Shown: piece by piece, positions 17,157 through 25,475 of the stretch
Numbering within the stretch: position 1 is the stretch's first letter
Layout: every line of letters begins with the position of its first letter
NCBI GenBank assembly: GCA_965116115.1
Contig: OZ220486.1
Location: 3,162,001 to 3,226,000, forward strand
Source of the DNA: JAPOXR01 sp965116115
GTDB taxonomy: Bacteria; Pseudomonadota; Alphaproteobacteria; Rhodobacterales; Rhodobacteraceae
Direction: 5' to 3'
Length of the DNA: 64,000 bases
Notes under the pieces: generated by a model
Databases searched by the model: none
Told to the model about the DNA's origin: nothing
The model's input: the letters and a program-made list of their open reading frames with translations, nothing else
Translations under genes and position numbers: made by a program

Positions 17157-18343
17157 TAGGGCTTTCGCTTTTGAATTTTTCTGCTTTCCAATCAGCGCAT
17201 TTTGTTTCATCAATGCCTTAAAAATGCAAACAGAGGCAGGAACATGGCTGATTTATCTCATATTGTCAACGGCATAACCGATCCCCGGCGCAGCAACGCC
17301 ATGCGGCATGATCTTCACGAAATGCTCATGATCGCTCTTCTGACCGTCATTTCGGGAGGCGAAACATGCACCGGACACAGTCGAATACGGCAAAATCAAG
17401 AAGAAATTCCTGCTTGATTTCATGGAACTGAAACACGGCACGCCGAGCTGCGACGCCTTTTCCGACCTGTTCAACAGCATTGATCCTGTCGAGCTCGGCA
17501 TCGTTCCCGCGCGTCTTTCCCGCGGCTGGGCGGAGGGTCTGGCGGCAGAGTACGGGACGGCGCCATCGCTGTCGACGGCAAGACCCTGCGCAGGTCATTC
17601 GCCGACGCTTCGAAGCGGCAGCCTCTGCATCTCGTGCACGCTTTCGCCTCTGAGACACGTCTGGCTCCCGCGCAGACCGCGGTCGACGGGAAGTCGAATG
17701 AGATCACGGCGATCCCTGCGCTTCTGAAGCTCCCCGACATCCGGGGCAGGACGGCAGCGGCAGGTATATTCTTGCCTTGAAGGGCAATCAGAGCAATCTG
17801 CGCAAGGATGTGAAACGGTATATGGAGGACCCCGATAACATTGAAAACATTCAGTTCTCCGAGACGCATAAGGAAAAGGGGCACGGCCGGATCGAAACCC
17901 GGCGGGCCGCCGTCCGCCATGATGTCGGCTGACTGGAAAAGCGCCTGCAGTCGGGTCTCGCCGCTGTCGGATCCGTCTCTTCGACCCGGGAAATCAAGGG
18001 AAAGCGCAGCGCCGGAACCCGGTATTTCATCATGAGCGGGAAGCGCGATCCTGAGCGTTTTCTCAAGGGCGTGCGGGAACACTGGTCGGTCGAGAACAGT
18101 CTGCATTGGGTATTCGATGTCACGATGAATGAAGATCATCTGCGCAACCGGACACGGCCCGGAGAACTTAGTCGTGATGCGACGGCTGTCTCTCAACTTG
18201 GCGCGGGTCACGGAGGATGAGCAGGCTGAGTCAATGCGCGGCAAACTCAAGAAAGCCGTATGGTATCACCGCTATGCGCTGAAGCTCTTCAGCTCCGCCG
18301 GACTCCTGCCGGAAAATGGGGAATTTCAAAAGCGATAGCCCTA
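17157..18343 (+). mobile_element. ISAs1-family insertion sequence, copy 2
   Basis: 1,187 bases. The left end TAGGGCTTTCGCTTTTGA and right end (read inward TAGGGCTATCGCTTTTGA) form better-preserved inverted repeats than in copy 1. It lacks about 65 internal bases present in copy 1. Together the copies bracket the BrnT-HTH locus like a composite transposon. No obvious target duplication. Confidence 0.88.
17244..18328 (+). pseudogene. ISAs1 transposase, copy 2, multiply frameshifted
   Basis: Begins at ATG 17244 (MADLSHIVNGITDPRRSNAM). A one-base insertion near 17372 breaks the frame after SGGETCTG. Fragments KHGTPSCDAFSDLFNSIDP, KRDPERFLKGVREHWSVE and NSLHWVFDVTMNED follow in different frames. 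It shares with copy 1 the frame change just before the first catalytic Asp motif. Non-functional unless ribosomal frameshifting occurs. Confidence 0.85.
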
Positions 18344-18370
18344 CGTCCAGAGCGTGTCAAGGATGGACTG

Positions 18371-18520
18371 TTACTGTTTGCGGGCGGTCTCAATCACCGT
18401 CCGCAGCACCGCACAGCTCCGGGTGCCGCGATCGATCCGGCAGCAGCCGTATGCTTTCTCGTTCTCCATCAGTATCGCGGCGCACCCATCCTTTAAAAAA
18501 TGCGGCAGGTCGTCAGTCAT
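18371..18520 (-). CDS. Small cysteine-containing protein of the phage-like cluster
   Basis: 49 aa starting at ATG 18520, six bases after a perfect AGGAGG: MTDDLPHFLKDGCAAILMEN, then an ending of VLRTVIETARKQ. Cysteines occur as GCA, GCC and SCA. No family recognised. It is the last gene of a tight minus-strand run of small genes that resembles a phage-derived cassette. Confidence 0.6.
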   Translation of the reverse strand: MTDDLPHFLKDGCAAILMENEKAYGCCRIDRGTRSCAVLRTVIETARKQ

Positions 18521-18535
18521 CGGATCCTCCTTTGC

Positions 18536-18685
18536 TTACATCAGAACCAGAGGGCGCGAACCGCGCGCGGCGAAGAGCAGAATGCCGGCGACCTTGCGGG
18601 GCGTCCCCGGAAAGAAAATCATCAAGCCGACTGGAAGCAACAGGACGAACAGCGGCAAGACCAGCGCGCCTGACGGTTCCAGCAT
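18536..18685 (-). CDS. Small holin-like membrane protein
   Basis: 49 aa. The ATG at 18685 overlaps the stop of the upstream coiled-coil gene (TAATG). One strong hydrophobic segment (LVLPLFVLLLPVGLMIFF) is followed by a loop and a second weaker one (VAGILLFAARGSRPLVL). A related sequence occurs at 36634 after the second coiled-coil gene. The small size and overlap suggest a phage-type membrane protein; function is not known. Confidence 0.55.
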   Translation of the reverse strand: MLEPSGALVLPLFVLLLPVGLMIFFPGTPRKVAGILLFAARGSRPLVLM

Positions 18686-19062
18686 TATCCGCCCGGCCAA
18701 AGGCGCAGAATCAGCGCGGCGATCACCGGCGCGGAAACCACGGCCAGACCGGCCACGCCGGCTGCGGCCCATTTCCATTTGTTGAGTGCGTCCACGGACG
18801 CCTGCACCCTGCCGATGTCGGCTTGAACGTTTTTCCTCACCTCGTCCACGGACGCCTGCACCCTGCCAATGTCGGCTTGAACGTTTTTCCTCACCTCGTC
18901 CACGGACGCCTGCACCCTGCCAATGTCGGCCCTGATCTCCGAAACAGTGCGCAGGAAACGATCTTCCGACCGGTCAATGCGCCCGTCAAGTCTGGCGATG
19001 TCGTCCCTGTCGGCGGGGCACGTCACGTCCTCCGCCGGCGCGTCCGCGTGTATGTCGGTCAT
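18685..19062 (-). CDS. Coiled-coil protein with C-terminal membrane anchor, copy 1
   Basis: 125 aa. It begins MTDIHADAPAEDVTCPADRD and continues with heptad-like helices. An 18-residue unit (QADIGRVQASVDEVRKNV) repeats two to three times, encoded by a 54-base tandem repeat. It ends in LNKWKWAAAGVAGLAVVSAP and IAALILRLWPGG, a tail anchor. The layout resembles XhlA or DUF1640-type coil-plus-tail-anchor proteins. A paralogue lies at 35987-36382. Role unknown; phage or mobile-element origin is inferred from the neighbours. Confidence 0.68.
   Translation of the reverse strand: MTDIHADAPAEDVTCPADRDDIARLDGRIDRSEDRFLRTVSEIRADIGRVQASVDEVRKNVQADIGRVQASVDEVRKNVQADIGRVQASVDALNKWKWAAAGVAGLAVVSAPVIAALILRLWPGG
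18790..18929. repeat. 54-base tandem repeat in the coiled-coil gene
   Basis: Two full units and a partial third, starting at 18790, 18844 and 18898. They are almost identical at the DNA level, which points to recent expansion. Each unit encodes 18 residues, so copy-number changes keep the frame and only lengthen the coil. Confidence 0.85.
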
Positions 19063-19158
19063 GTCGGTTCCCCCCGGCCTGTCAATTGGTCTGAATTACG
19101 CCTTGCAAATAACGGGATCACCAGCAAAAAAAACGATCGCGCCGCCGATAATCTTCAT

Positions 19159-19344
19159 TCAATTGAGATCGTTCTTCACGTCCCTGACATCCTCGATCAC
19201 CCGGTCAAGTTTCCCCTCGACACCGGCGAAACGGGCGGCATTTTCCTTTTTATGCTTTCCGATCCGGTCTTCCAGCCGGGCGACATCTTCCTGCTTTGCG
19301 AACCTGCCCGCGACGTCAGGCGCACCCGCGTGTATGCCGGTCAT
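19159..19344 (-). CDS. Short coiled-coil protein related to its neighbour
   Basis: 61 aa starting at ATG 19344 with an upstream AAGGAG. Its start (MTGIHAGAPDVAGRFAKQED) mirrors that of the 125-aa protein downstream. The rest is one charged helix (RFAGVEGKLDRVIEDVRDVK). It lacks the membrane tail, so it may be a truncated paralogue or a soluble partner. Confidence 0.5.
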   Translation of the reverse strand: MTGIHAGAPDVAGRFAKQEDVARLEDRIGKHKKENAARFAGVEGKLDRVIEDVRDVKNDLN

Positions 19345-19551
19345 GCCGATTCTCCTTGGTCGTAATGCCCGGCCCCGGCCAGCACAGCTGGTCGAGTTCG
19401 GCCGGATCCACGCCGGACACCTGAGCCTGCGGAATCTGAGATTTCAGCGTCAGCGTTGTTCCAAACTTGGCGACATCCTCGACCAGTCTCGCCTTGGCCA
19501 GCCTCGCAGCCGTTCAATCCCAGCGCCGGCCCGCGTCAGTGAGTCCGCTCA
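19316..19551 (-). pseudogene. Small phage-like gene with an early stop
   Basis: ATG 19551 follows GGAG. The frame reads MSGLTDAGRRWD, meets TGA at 19515-19513, then continues with LAKARLVEDVAKFGTTLTLK and VSGVDPAELDQLCWPG. An Arg codon changed to TGA would explain this. The family is not recognised. Confidence 0.35.
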
Positions 19552-19666
19552 TGTCATCTCCGATCAGTTATAATCCACACTAGCGCAACCATGGCGCAAC
19601 CCGCAACCCTGTACTGTCGCGCCGCTTGGACGGCCCGCCCCTTTCTTCGCAATTGAGGGTATTCTC

Positions 19667-19915
19667 ATGCAATTGCGCACGCAAATACGCAAGCATGCGA
19701 AAGTTGACCGCATCATTTCCGAAATCGGCTCAGTCAAGACTGACCTCGCGGATGTCAGGCAAGACATCAAAGAGTTGAACAAATGGAAGGTCAAGGTCGC
19801 CGGTGTCGCGGCATTGCTCCGTTACGGTGCAGGCGGGGAACATTGCCGGTTCGATACCGCGCGGTATTTCCGGGGCAGGGCTCTTGCCGTCCGCCGACGG
19901 CGGATAGGCGCCTGA
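19667..19915 (+). CDS. Third, divergent member of the coiled-coil family
   Basis: 82 codons beginning MQLRTQIRKHAKVDRIISEI. The middle (TDLADVRQDIKELNKWKVKV) matches the helical end and LNKWK membrane-tail start of the 125- and 131-aa proteins. The tail then changes to a basic non-hydrophobic sequence, consistent with a frameshift. Probably a decayed paralogue. Confidence 0.38.
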   Translation: MQLRTQIRKHAKVDRIISEIGSVKTDLADVRQDIKELNKWKVKVAGVAALLRYGAGGEHCRFDTARYFRGRALAVRRRRIGA

Positions 19916-19916
19916 T

Positions 19917-20753
19917 TCAAAACGAAACCGGATCGACCTGACTTTCTGTCCAGTCCAGCGCCGCCAGAGCTTTTTCGTGCAGTTTTTTATTCGCGGCCGC
20001 GATGATCCGGCCTCCTTGGTGAGCCGTTTCCCCGCGCCAGTCAGTCACGATGCCGCCGGCCGCAGAAACCACAGCGATCGGCGCCTGAGCGTCATAGGGC
20101 TTCAGTCCCGCTTCAATCACGAGATCAATCTGACCGAGCGCCGCGAGGGCGTAACTGTAGCAGTCAAGGCCGTAGCGGGTCAGCAGGGCCCGCTCCGAGA
20201 CGCGCTCGAATGCCTGTCTTTCTTCACCGGTTCCGATTTGCGGGAATGTCGTGAACAGGATCGCGTTCTTCAACTCGTCTGTTTTCCGCGTGGCAAGCCG
20301 CCTGACGCCGCGGGGGCCTCGCATCAAAGCGCACCCGAATCCGCCCTCAAACCGTTCGCCGATATAGGGCTGATCAATAATGCCGTAGAGCGGGCCGTCG
20401 TCATCGGAGACGCATATCAACGTGCCCCAGACCGGAACGCCGCTGACGAATGAGCGTGTCCCGTCTATCGGATCAAGAGCCCACTGCAGGCCGGAAACAC
20501 CTTTGACAGTACCGAATTCCTCCCCCAGCACTCCGTCTCCTGGCCGCCGCCGGGAAAGAATCTTCTTCATCGCCAGTTCGCAGCGCCTGTCGGCTTCTGT
20601 CACAGGGTCCCAGCCATCTGCCGATTTGCTTTCGGTTTGCAGCGTTTCCGACCGGAACAGTCCGGCGGTGGCCTCCCGCGCGGCATCCGCCAGATGCCTT
20701 GCGACATCAATTAATTCTGTTTCCAGATCCGCTTTCAAGCGGCGCATACGCAT
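19917..20753 (-). CDS. hisN: Inositol-monophosphatase-family phosphatase, likely histidinol-phosphatase
   Basis: 278 aa. Metal-binding and catalytic motifs of the family are present: DPVTEADRRCE near residue 50, GEEFG near 77, WALDPIDGTRSFVSG near 92 and YDAQAPIAVVSAAGG near 220. WALDPIDGTRSF is the variant often seen in HisN-type histidinol-phosphatases, the eighth step of histidine synthesis. Inositol-1-phosphatase activity cannot be excluded. It stands alone; no other his gene is in the window. Confidence 0.85.
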   Translation of the reverse strand: MRMRRLKADLETELIDVARHLADAAREATAGLFRSETLQTESKSADGWDPVTEADRRCELAMKKILSRRRPGDGVLGEEFGTVKGVSGLQWALDPIDGTRSFVSGVPVWGTLICVSDDDGPLYGIIDQPYIGERFEGGFGCALMRGPRGVRRLATRKTDELKNAILFTTFPQIGTGEERQAFERVSERALLTRYGLDCYSYALAALGQIDLVIEAGLKPYDAQAPIAVVSAAGGIVTDWRGETAHQGGRIIAAANKKLHEKALAALDWTESQVDPVSF

Positions 20754-20964
20754 TGGCGCTCCCTTTCGTTAAGGAACTTCTGAGATCCAGCTGCCCGCCG
20801 GAAAGGTTCAGCGACTGGCCGGCATGCTTCCCGTGGCACTCCGGGCGGGCGTTTGCCAGTGCCGCAGAACCCGCCCGGCCGTCGTCGCGCCGACACCAAG
20901 AACGCAACGAAATCGGCATCAGCGCACCCGCCATCCGGCCAGGTCTCATCCATCGGCGGTCTCG

Positions 20965-21579
20965 TCATGGGGCAGTTTCCAAAGTCGCTTGGGCGTGGAT
21001 TCGCTGCCATATTTCCGCTGCCCGCATCTGTGCCTTGTCCATTCCTTCGGGATTGCTGAACCGCCGAAATCCATGCTGCATCTTCCAGGCTATCGAGTCC
21101 CGCAACCCGGCATGTTCGGCATTTTGCGCCGTTGCAACGCTGGCCCAAGCGTATGCTTCAATTAGATCTTCTGGAATACCCTTCCCGCTGGCATACAGCC
21201 TGCCAAGGCCAGCTTGTGCCTGATCTTTGCCCTGAAAAGCAGCCTTTCGATACCACCGGACAGCCTCGGCATAGTTTTGCGGCACGCCTTCCCCGGTTTC
21301 ATACATATAGCCGAGAAAGGCTTGTGCCTCTGCATCCCCCTGTTCGGCCGAAAGGCGGTACCAGCGAACGGCTTCAATGTCGTCTTCCGGCACGCCCAGT
21401 CCGTAGTCATAAACAAAGCCGAGGGAGAATTGCGCTTCCGCATTTCCTTGCTCCGCTGTCCGCTGGAGCTTTGCGATCTGTTCCGGGGTAAGTTCTTCCT
21501 CAGCTGATGCAGCCCCGGCTGCCATAGCTGAACCGGCGGCTATCATCACGGCGAGGACGCGGCGTATGGTGATTTTCAT
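20965..21579 (-). CDS. Exported Sel1-repeat protein
   Basis: 204 aa with a signal peptide (MKITIRRVLAVMIAAGSAMA, cleavage after ASA). Three to four Sel1 repeats follow, for example AEAQFSLGFVYDYGLGVPED and AFLGYMYETGEGVPQNYAEA. Periplasmic scaffolds of this type take part in envelope or regulatory interactions; the partner is unknown. It is separated by about 200 bases from the hisN-type gene downstream. Confidence 0.88.
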   Translation of the reverse strand: MKITIRRVLAVMIAAGSAMAAGAASAEEELTPEQIAKLQRTAEQGNAEAQFSLGFVYDYGLGVPEDDIEAVRWYRLSAEQGDAEAQAFLGYMYETGEGVPQNYAEAVRWYRKAAFQGKDQAQAGLGRLYASGKGIPEDLIEAYAWASVATAQNAEHAGLRDSIAWKMQHGFRRFSNPEGMDKAQMRAAEIWQRIHAQATLETAP

Positions 21580-21920
21580 GGCGGTCCTTTCTCACTTCGC
21601 TGACAAACAGCGGTTCCCGGCAGTACTTCAGCCGGAAAAGACGGCGTTCTTCAGACCAATCCGCTCCTGCATGTCGGAGCGCACATGCTGTTTTCCCGTC
21701 ATTCTTGTCCTGTTCCAATTCCGCCGCCTCCGAAGACGCAGGCGGACATAACACGGACCAACGCCGTGGTTCATGTTCCGGTCCCGGCCATGATGTGCGG
21801 CTGGCGGTCTTTTGCCGGTTCCGCTCAAGACCTCTGTCGCAATTGCGGTGAAAGTCCGCTGCCGGGCGTCGGAGCATCGGCCGAATCCGCCCTTTCTATC
21901 AATCCCGCATTGTCCGGCCG
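21580..21920. other. Intergenic region, no gene recognised
   Basis: About 340 bases between the Sel1 gene and the end of the sugar operon. Open frames show no family motif. It should contain the Sel1 promoter and possibly the operon terminator; neither is clear. Confidence 0.4.
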
Positions 21921-22904
21921 CTAATCAGACGCATAGTTCAATTGCCATCCCTCGGATGGTTCATAGGCCGAATCAGCGGCGGGACGCCGAGTCCAAGGCG
22001 TAGCCGAAGCTTCGGCTACAGCCTGCAAGGCGGCTATGCGCGGGGCGGCGACGCGCACGAGGAAGCGGTCCCGATCCTCCGGCGACGTCATGGTCATCGC
22101 CTCTTTCCAGATCGCACGGCCGCCAAGAAAGCCAGAGGCGCCGCCTGCGCAGGCGGCGCGTACCTGACCTAGGAAATCGTCGAAGTCGACACCGCCGGAA
22201 AGCACTACCCAAGGCAGCGGCGTCGCGTCAGTCACCGCTTGGCATGCCGCCTGCATGTCTTCGGAGTCTGCGGGTTCCAGCAGCGGATACTCAAGCTTCA
22301 AGATATCGGCGCCGCAATCGCTGAAGTCCTTTGCTGTCTGAGCCACCAAGCCGGCCATTGATTTAATGTAACCCGGATCGCCGCGGTCACCGAAGGGGTT
22401 ATAGCCCACCGGCTCGGCAACCAACACCAAATCATGCTTCTTGCAAGCTTCGCCGACGTCGCGCATCATCCTAATCTGGTCGCCTGCGGTCTTGGCGTCA
22501 GGATGATAATGCACCAAAAATTTCAGCCCCGCCGCGCCCGTTCTTTTAATCGCCGCCACGCTCCAGCCCGGCTCAATCACATTGCGCCGGGCATCGGCCT
22601 CACCGACATAGCCGGATTTTTCCAGTGTCACCAGGAATCCCGTGCCGCCCGGCAAAATTCCCCGCGTGACCAGCGGCGCCGCGGCGTAGACGGGGTCGAG
22701 CAGGACGGCCGAGGCAAACGGAACCAGCGCCTTTCCCAAGCGCGCTTTCTCGTTGACCACCTGCTCCCAGGAGGCATCGCCGCCGAACAGCCCGGCAGTC
22801 AGGCGTTTGAAGCTGCCGCGATGATCGAGGGCCAACATTGAAAACGCACCATTGCCGGACGCCAGCGTAGCCAATCCGCGCAGTTTTCCGAGTGTGAGCA
22901 TCAC
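21921..22904 (-). CDS. LacD-like class I sugar-bisphosphate aldolase
   Basis: 327 aa. Opens with GAFSMLALDHRGSFKR, the LacD/YihT-type start of the barrel. The probable Schiff-base lysine is in GADILKLEYPLLEP near residue 205. LacD cleaves tagatose-1,6-bisphosphate and is known to accept several ketohexose bisphosphates; YihT cleaves a sulfosugar phosphate. The PFK and kinase in the same operon favour a bisphosphate substrate. Its start overlaps the ROK kinase stop by four bases; it is the last gene of the operon. Confidence 0.85.
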   Translation of the reverse strand: MMLTLGKLRGLATLASGNGAFSMLALDHRGSFKRLTAGLFGGDASWEQVVNEKARLGKALVPFASAVLLDPVYAAAPLVTRGILPGGTGFLVTLEKSGYVGEADARRNVIEPGWSVAAIKRTGAAGLKFLVHYHPDAKTAGDQIRMMRDVGEACKKHDLVLVAEPVGYNPFGDRGDPGYIKSMAGLVAQTAKDFSDCGADILKLEYPLLEPADSEDMQAACQAVTDATPLPWVVLSGGVDFDDFLGQVRAACAGGASGFLGGRAIWKEAMTMTSPEDRDRFLVRVAAPRIAALQAVAEASATPWTRRPAADSAYEPSEGWQLNYASD

Positions 22905-23812
22905 AGAACCTTTCCGGTTTTTGCAAGCAGATGACGCGCCGCGGGCACGATGGCCAGGCTGCCGAGTTCCGCGCGGCGGACTTGCAGCGAATAGCGCGGC
23001 GACGGCTTGCGGAGATGATCGTTGAGTATCGCCAAGATGCGCTCAAAAGGAAAGGACTCGCGGCTTCCAAGTCCGCCTCCGATCAACAGCAATTCCGGGT
23101 CCAAAAGGTTACAGGCCGAAGCCAGAGCACAGCCGATGGTCTCAAGATACAGATTGGTCGTTTCGCGGGTCTTCTCGGCCGTGAATATCTCACTGATGGG
23201 GATACCCGCCTGTTCAGCGGCATTGACCAGCACATGGCCGGAGGCATAGGCTTCCAGACAGTCACGGTTGCCGCAGACGCAGCTCAGGCCGTCTTGGCGA
23301 ACCGGCACATGACCTATCTCTATACCGGCCCCCGACGCACCGCGATACGGCATGCCGTCAATCAGCATTGAGCCGCCTATTCCGGTTCCGACAAAGACGC
23401 CCAACACATGGCTGAAACCTCGCGCCGCGCCGGCAATCCACTCACCAGTCGTCAACAGCACCGTTTCACGTTCGACCAGCACAGACACGCCGAGGCGCGA
23501 TGTCAGTTGAGCTCCGATATCGCGGCCCTCCAGCGCAGGAATATTGGGCGAACTCCGCACCACCCGGGTTTCGGCATCGAACATCGACGGCAAACCGACA
23601 ACGACACCGATGAGCCGGGCGCCGTTCGGCATGGCGCCGCTCACAAACCGGGCGAGCGATTCCACCGGATCCTCGCGCAGATCGTCTGACGGCGCTTCAA
23701 TCAGTTCAGGCGGCCGGCGGCTCGAGCGGCACTCGGCGTCAAAGACAGCAATGCGCGTGGTCGTGCCGCCAACGTCCGCAGCGACGCAGAGGTTGCGCGC
23801 ATGATTACTCAC
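22901..23812 (-). CDS. ROK-family sugar kinase
   Basis: 303 aa from GTG 23812, which overlaps the PFK stop (GTGA). The phosphate-binding motif DVGGTTTRIAVFD is near residue 10, GTGIGGSMLIDG near 125 and the catalytic and zinc region GAGIEIGHVPVRQDGLSCVC with GNRDCLEAYASG follow. ROK kinases phosphorylate hexoses or amino-hexoses at O6. Here it probably makes the 6-phosphate that PFK then phosphorylates. The specific sugar is unknown. Confidence 0.88.
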   Translation of the reverse strand: MSNHARNLCVAADVGGTTTRIAVFDAECRSSRRPPELIEAPSDDLREDPVESLARFVSGAMPNGARLIGVVVGLPSMFDAETRVVRSSPNIPALEGRDIGAQLTSRLGVSVLVERETVLLTTGEWIAGAARGFSHVLGVFVGTGIGGSMLIDGMPYRGASGAGIEIGHVPVRQDGLSCVCGNRDCLEAYASGHVLVNAAEQAGIPISEIFTAEKTRETTNLYLETIGCALASACNLLDPELLLIGGGLGSRESFPFERILAILNDHLRKPSPRYSLQVRRAELGSLAIVPAARHLLAKTGKVL

Positions 23813-24735
23813 AGAACCCCGCGCCAGACCCGTTGATCCGGGGCTGACGCCGCGCCGGTCTCGGCCAGGATTCTTGTGCCTAATTCGCCTGATTGCAGAA
23901 CGGCGTAGCCGGAACGCCCTTCGGCCACGGCTGTAATGGCCTGGTCGGCGAAAGCCGCGGCAAGCGCCCGGTCTCGCGGAGTCGGCGCTCCGCCCCGCTG
24001 CGCGTGACCGAGAGTCGACATGCGCAGTCTTGTGCCCAAGTGCGCGCAAACCTCCTGCAAAACGGCATGGAGATCGGGGTAGCCCTCGCTCGCGACCGCC
24101 AGAGTCGGCGTTCCTGCGGCAATCCCGGGTGCCAATGCGTCGATAATGTCTGTGCGCGGCAAAGGCGCTTCAGGGATCAGGATCACATCAGCGCCGGCCA
24201 GCCGGCCAACCATCTGCGCAAGATGTCCGGTGGGCCCGCCCAGCGTTTCAATGCAAAAGAGCCGCGGCAGGGATTCCGCGGAGTCGCGCTGGCGGTCGGC
24301 CACGTCGAGCCCGAAGGAAAGCGCCGTATCGAAACCGAGACTCAGATCGGTCCCCGCCACGTCGTTGTCGACCGTCGCCGGCAGACCGACCACAGGGCGT
24401 CGCCAAGCCTCGGCAATCGCCTGCGCACCGGCAAGCGACCCATTGCCTCCGATTACAGCGAGCGCGTCGAAACCGGACAGCGTTCCCACTGCTTCGGTGA
24501 TCCGATCCGGAAAATCGGGGACCCGGGCCACTCCGAGCCAAGAGCCGCCAAAGCGGGCATGTCGCGCGGTTCCCTCGACGCTCAACTGCTGGTTCGCCGC
24601 ATTGAGCAAACCAAGAAAGCCTTGCGGAATACCGACGGCCTGCCAGTCCCGCGCGACGGCGTGGCACGTCAACCGCCAGACGGCCGCGTTCATGCCCGGC
24701 GCATCACCGCCGGAGCACAGGATCGCCATCCTCAT
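23809..24735 (-). CDS. Phosphofructokinase-family enzyme (PfkA type)
   Basis: 308 aa. GGDAPGMNAAV at the start and IGGNGSLAGAQ near residue 95 match the nucleotide-binding loops; the usual GGDGS is GGNGS here. PATVDNDVAGTDLSLGFDTA contains the catalytic Asp region. ETLGGPTGHLA and PEAPLP complete the substrate pocket. It likely converts a ketohexose 6-phosphate into a 1,6-bisphosphate for the LacD-like aldolase. ATP versus pyrophosphate as donor cannot be decided by eye. Four-base overlaps join it to the genes on both sides. Confidence 0.87.
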   Translation of the reverse strand: MRMAILCSGGDAPGMNAAVWRLTCHAVARDWQAVGIPQGFLGLLNAANQQLSVEGTARHARFGGSWLGVARVPDFPDRITEAVGTLSGFDALAVIGGNGSLAGAQAIAEAWRRPVVGLPATVDNDVAGTDLSLGFDTALSFGLDVADRQRDSAESLPRLFCIETLGGPTGHLAQMVGRLAGADVILIPEAPLPRTDIIDALAPGIAAGTPTLAVASEGYPDLHAVLQEVCAHLGTRLRMSTLGHAQRGGAPTPRDRALAAAFADQAITAVAEGRSGYAVLQSGELGTRILAETGAASAPDQRVWRGVL

Positions 24736-25475
24736 GCCGCCGCGCCCAACATCATGCGCACAATCTCTTCGTCGCTCGTCTCCTCCGGGCGTCGCTCACC
24801 GGCGATGGAACCCCGGGTCAACACCACGATTCGGTCGGCGGCTTCGAAAATATCCGGCAGGTTGTGGGAGATCAGAATCAAACCGACACCTCTGGATTTC
24901 ATCCGTTTGATCAGAGCCATCACTTCACGCTGCTCCGGAACGCCGAGAGCGGCGGTCGGCTCGTCAAGAATCACCAGATGCGCCTCCCAGTGAATGGCGC
25001 GAGCGATTGCGATAGCCTGCCGTTGACCGCCTGACAGATCCCGCACCGGAGCAAGCGGATCCTGAATTTGAATGCCGAGCCCGTTCAGCACCCGGATCGC
25101 ATCTTCCCGCATGGACCGGCGGTCGACTACCGGCAAGCCGAACACTCGCTTGGTGCGCTCCCGGCCCAAAAACAGGTTCAGCCCGGCATCAAGGTTGTCG
25201 GCCAATGCGAGATCTTGATAGATTGTCTCGATTCCGGCCTCACGGATCTGGAACGGAGTTTTTCCTGTCAGCAGGCTGCCCTTGTAGAGCACTTCGCCGG
25301 AACTCGGCGAGTGGACACCTGAGATCATCTTGATAATCGTCGACTTGCCGGCGCCGTTGTCGCCCGCCAGCACGACGCATTCGCCCGAATGCACTGAAAA
25401 GGAGACATCCGTGACCGCTTGAATGCCGCCGAAGCTCTTTGAAAGCTCACGGACTTTGAGAACAGGCTCGCTCAT
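24732..25475 (-). CDS. Sugar ABC transporter ATP-binding protein
   Basis: 247 aa with one nucleotide-binding domain: Walker A GDNGAGKSTIIKM near residue 37, signature DLSGGQRQAIAIARAI near 143 and Walker B HLVILDEPTAALG near 165. Ribose-type importers usually have a double-length ATPase; the single-domain form resembles FrcA-type fructose importers. Membrane-associated. Overlaps the permease gene upstream and the PFK gene downstream, each by four bases. Confidence 0.93.
   Translation of the reverse strand: MSEPVLKVRELSKSFGGIQAVTDVSFSVHSGECVVLAGDNGAGKSTIIKMISGVHSPSSGEVLYKGSLLTGKTPFQIREAGIETIYQDLALADNLDAGLNLFLGRERTKRVFGLPVVDRRSMREDAIRVLNGLGIQIQDPLAPVRDLSGGQRQAIAIARAIHWEAHLVILDEPTAALGVPEQREVMALIKRMKSRGVGLILISHNLPDIFEAADRIVVLTRGSIAGERRPEETSDEEIVRMMLGAAA

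Noticed and set aside
18790..18929. CRISPR-like array
   Set aside because: The 54-base units are contiguous and coding, with no unique spacers.
22901..24049. Longer start for the ROK kinase within the PFK gene
   Set aside because: The extra 79 residues are Arg- and Ser-rich, overlap PFK, and the GTG at 23812 starts right before the conserved phosphate loop.
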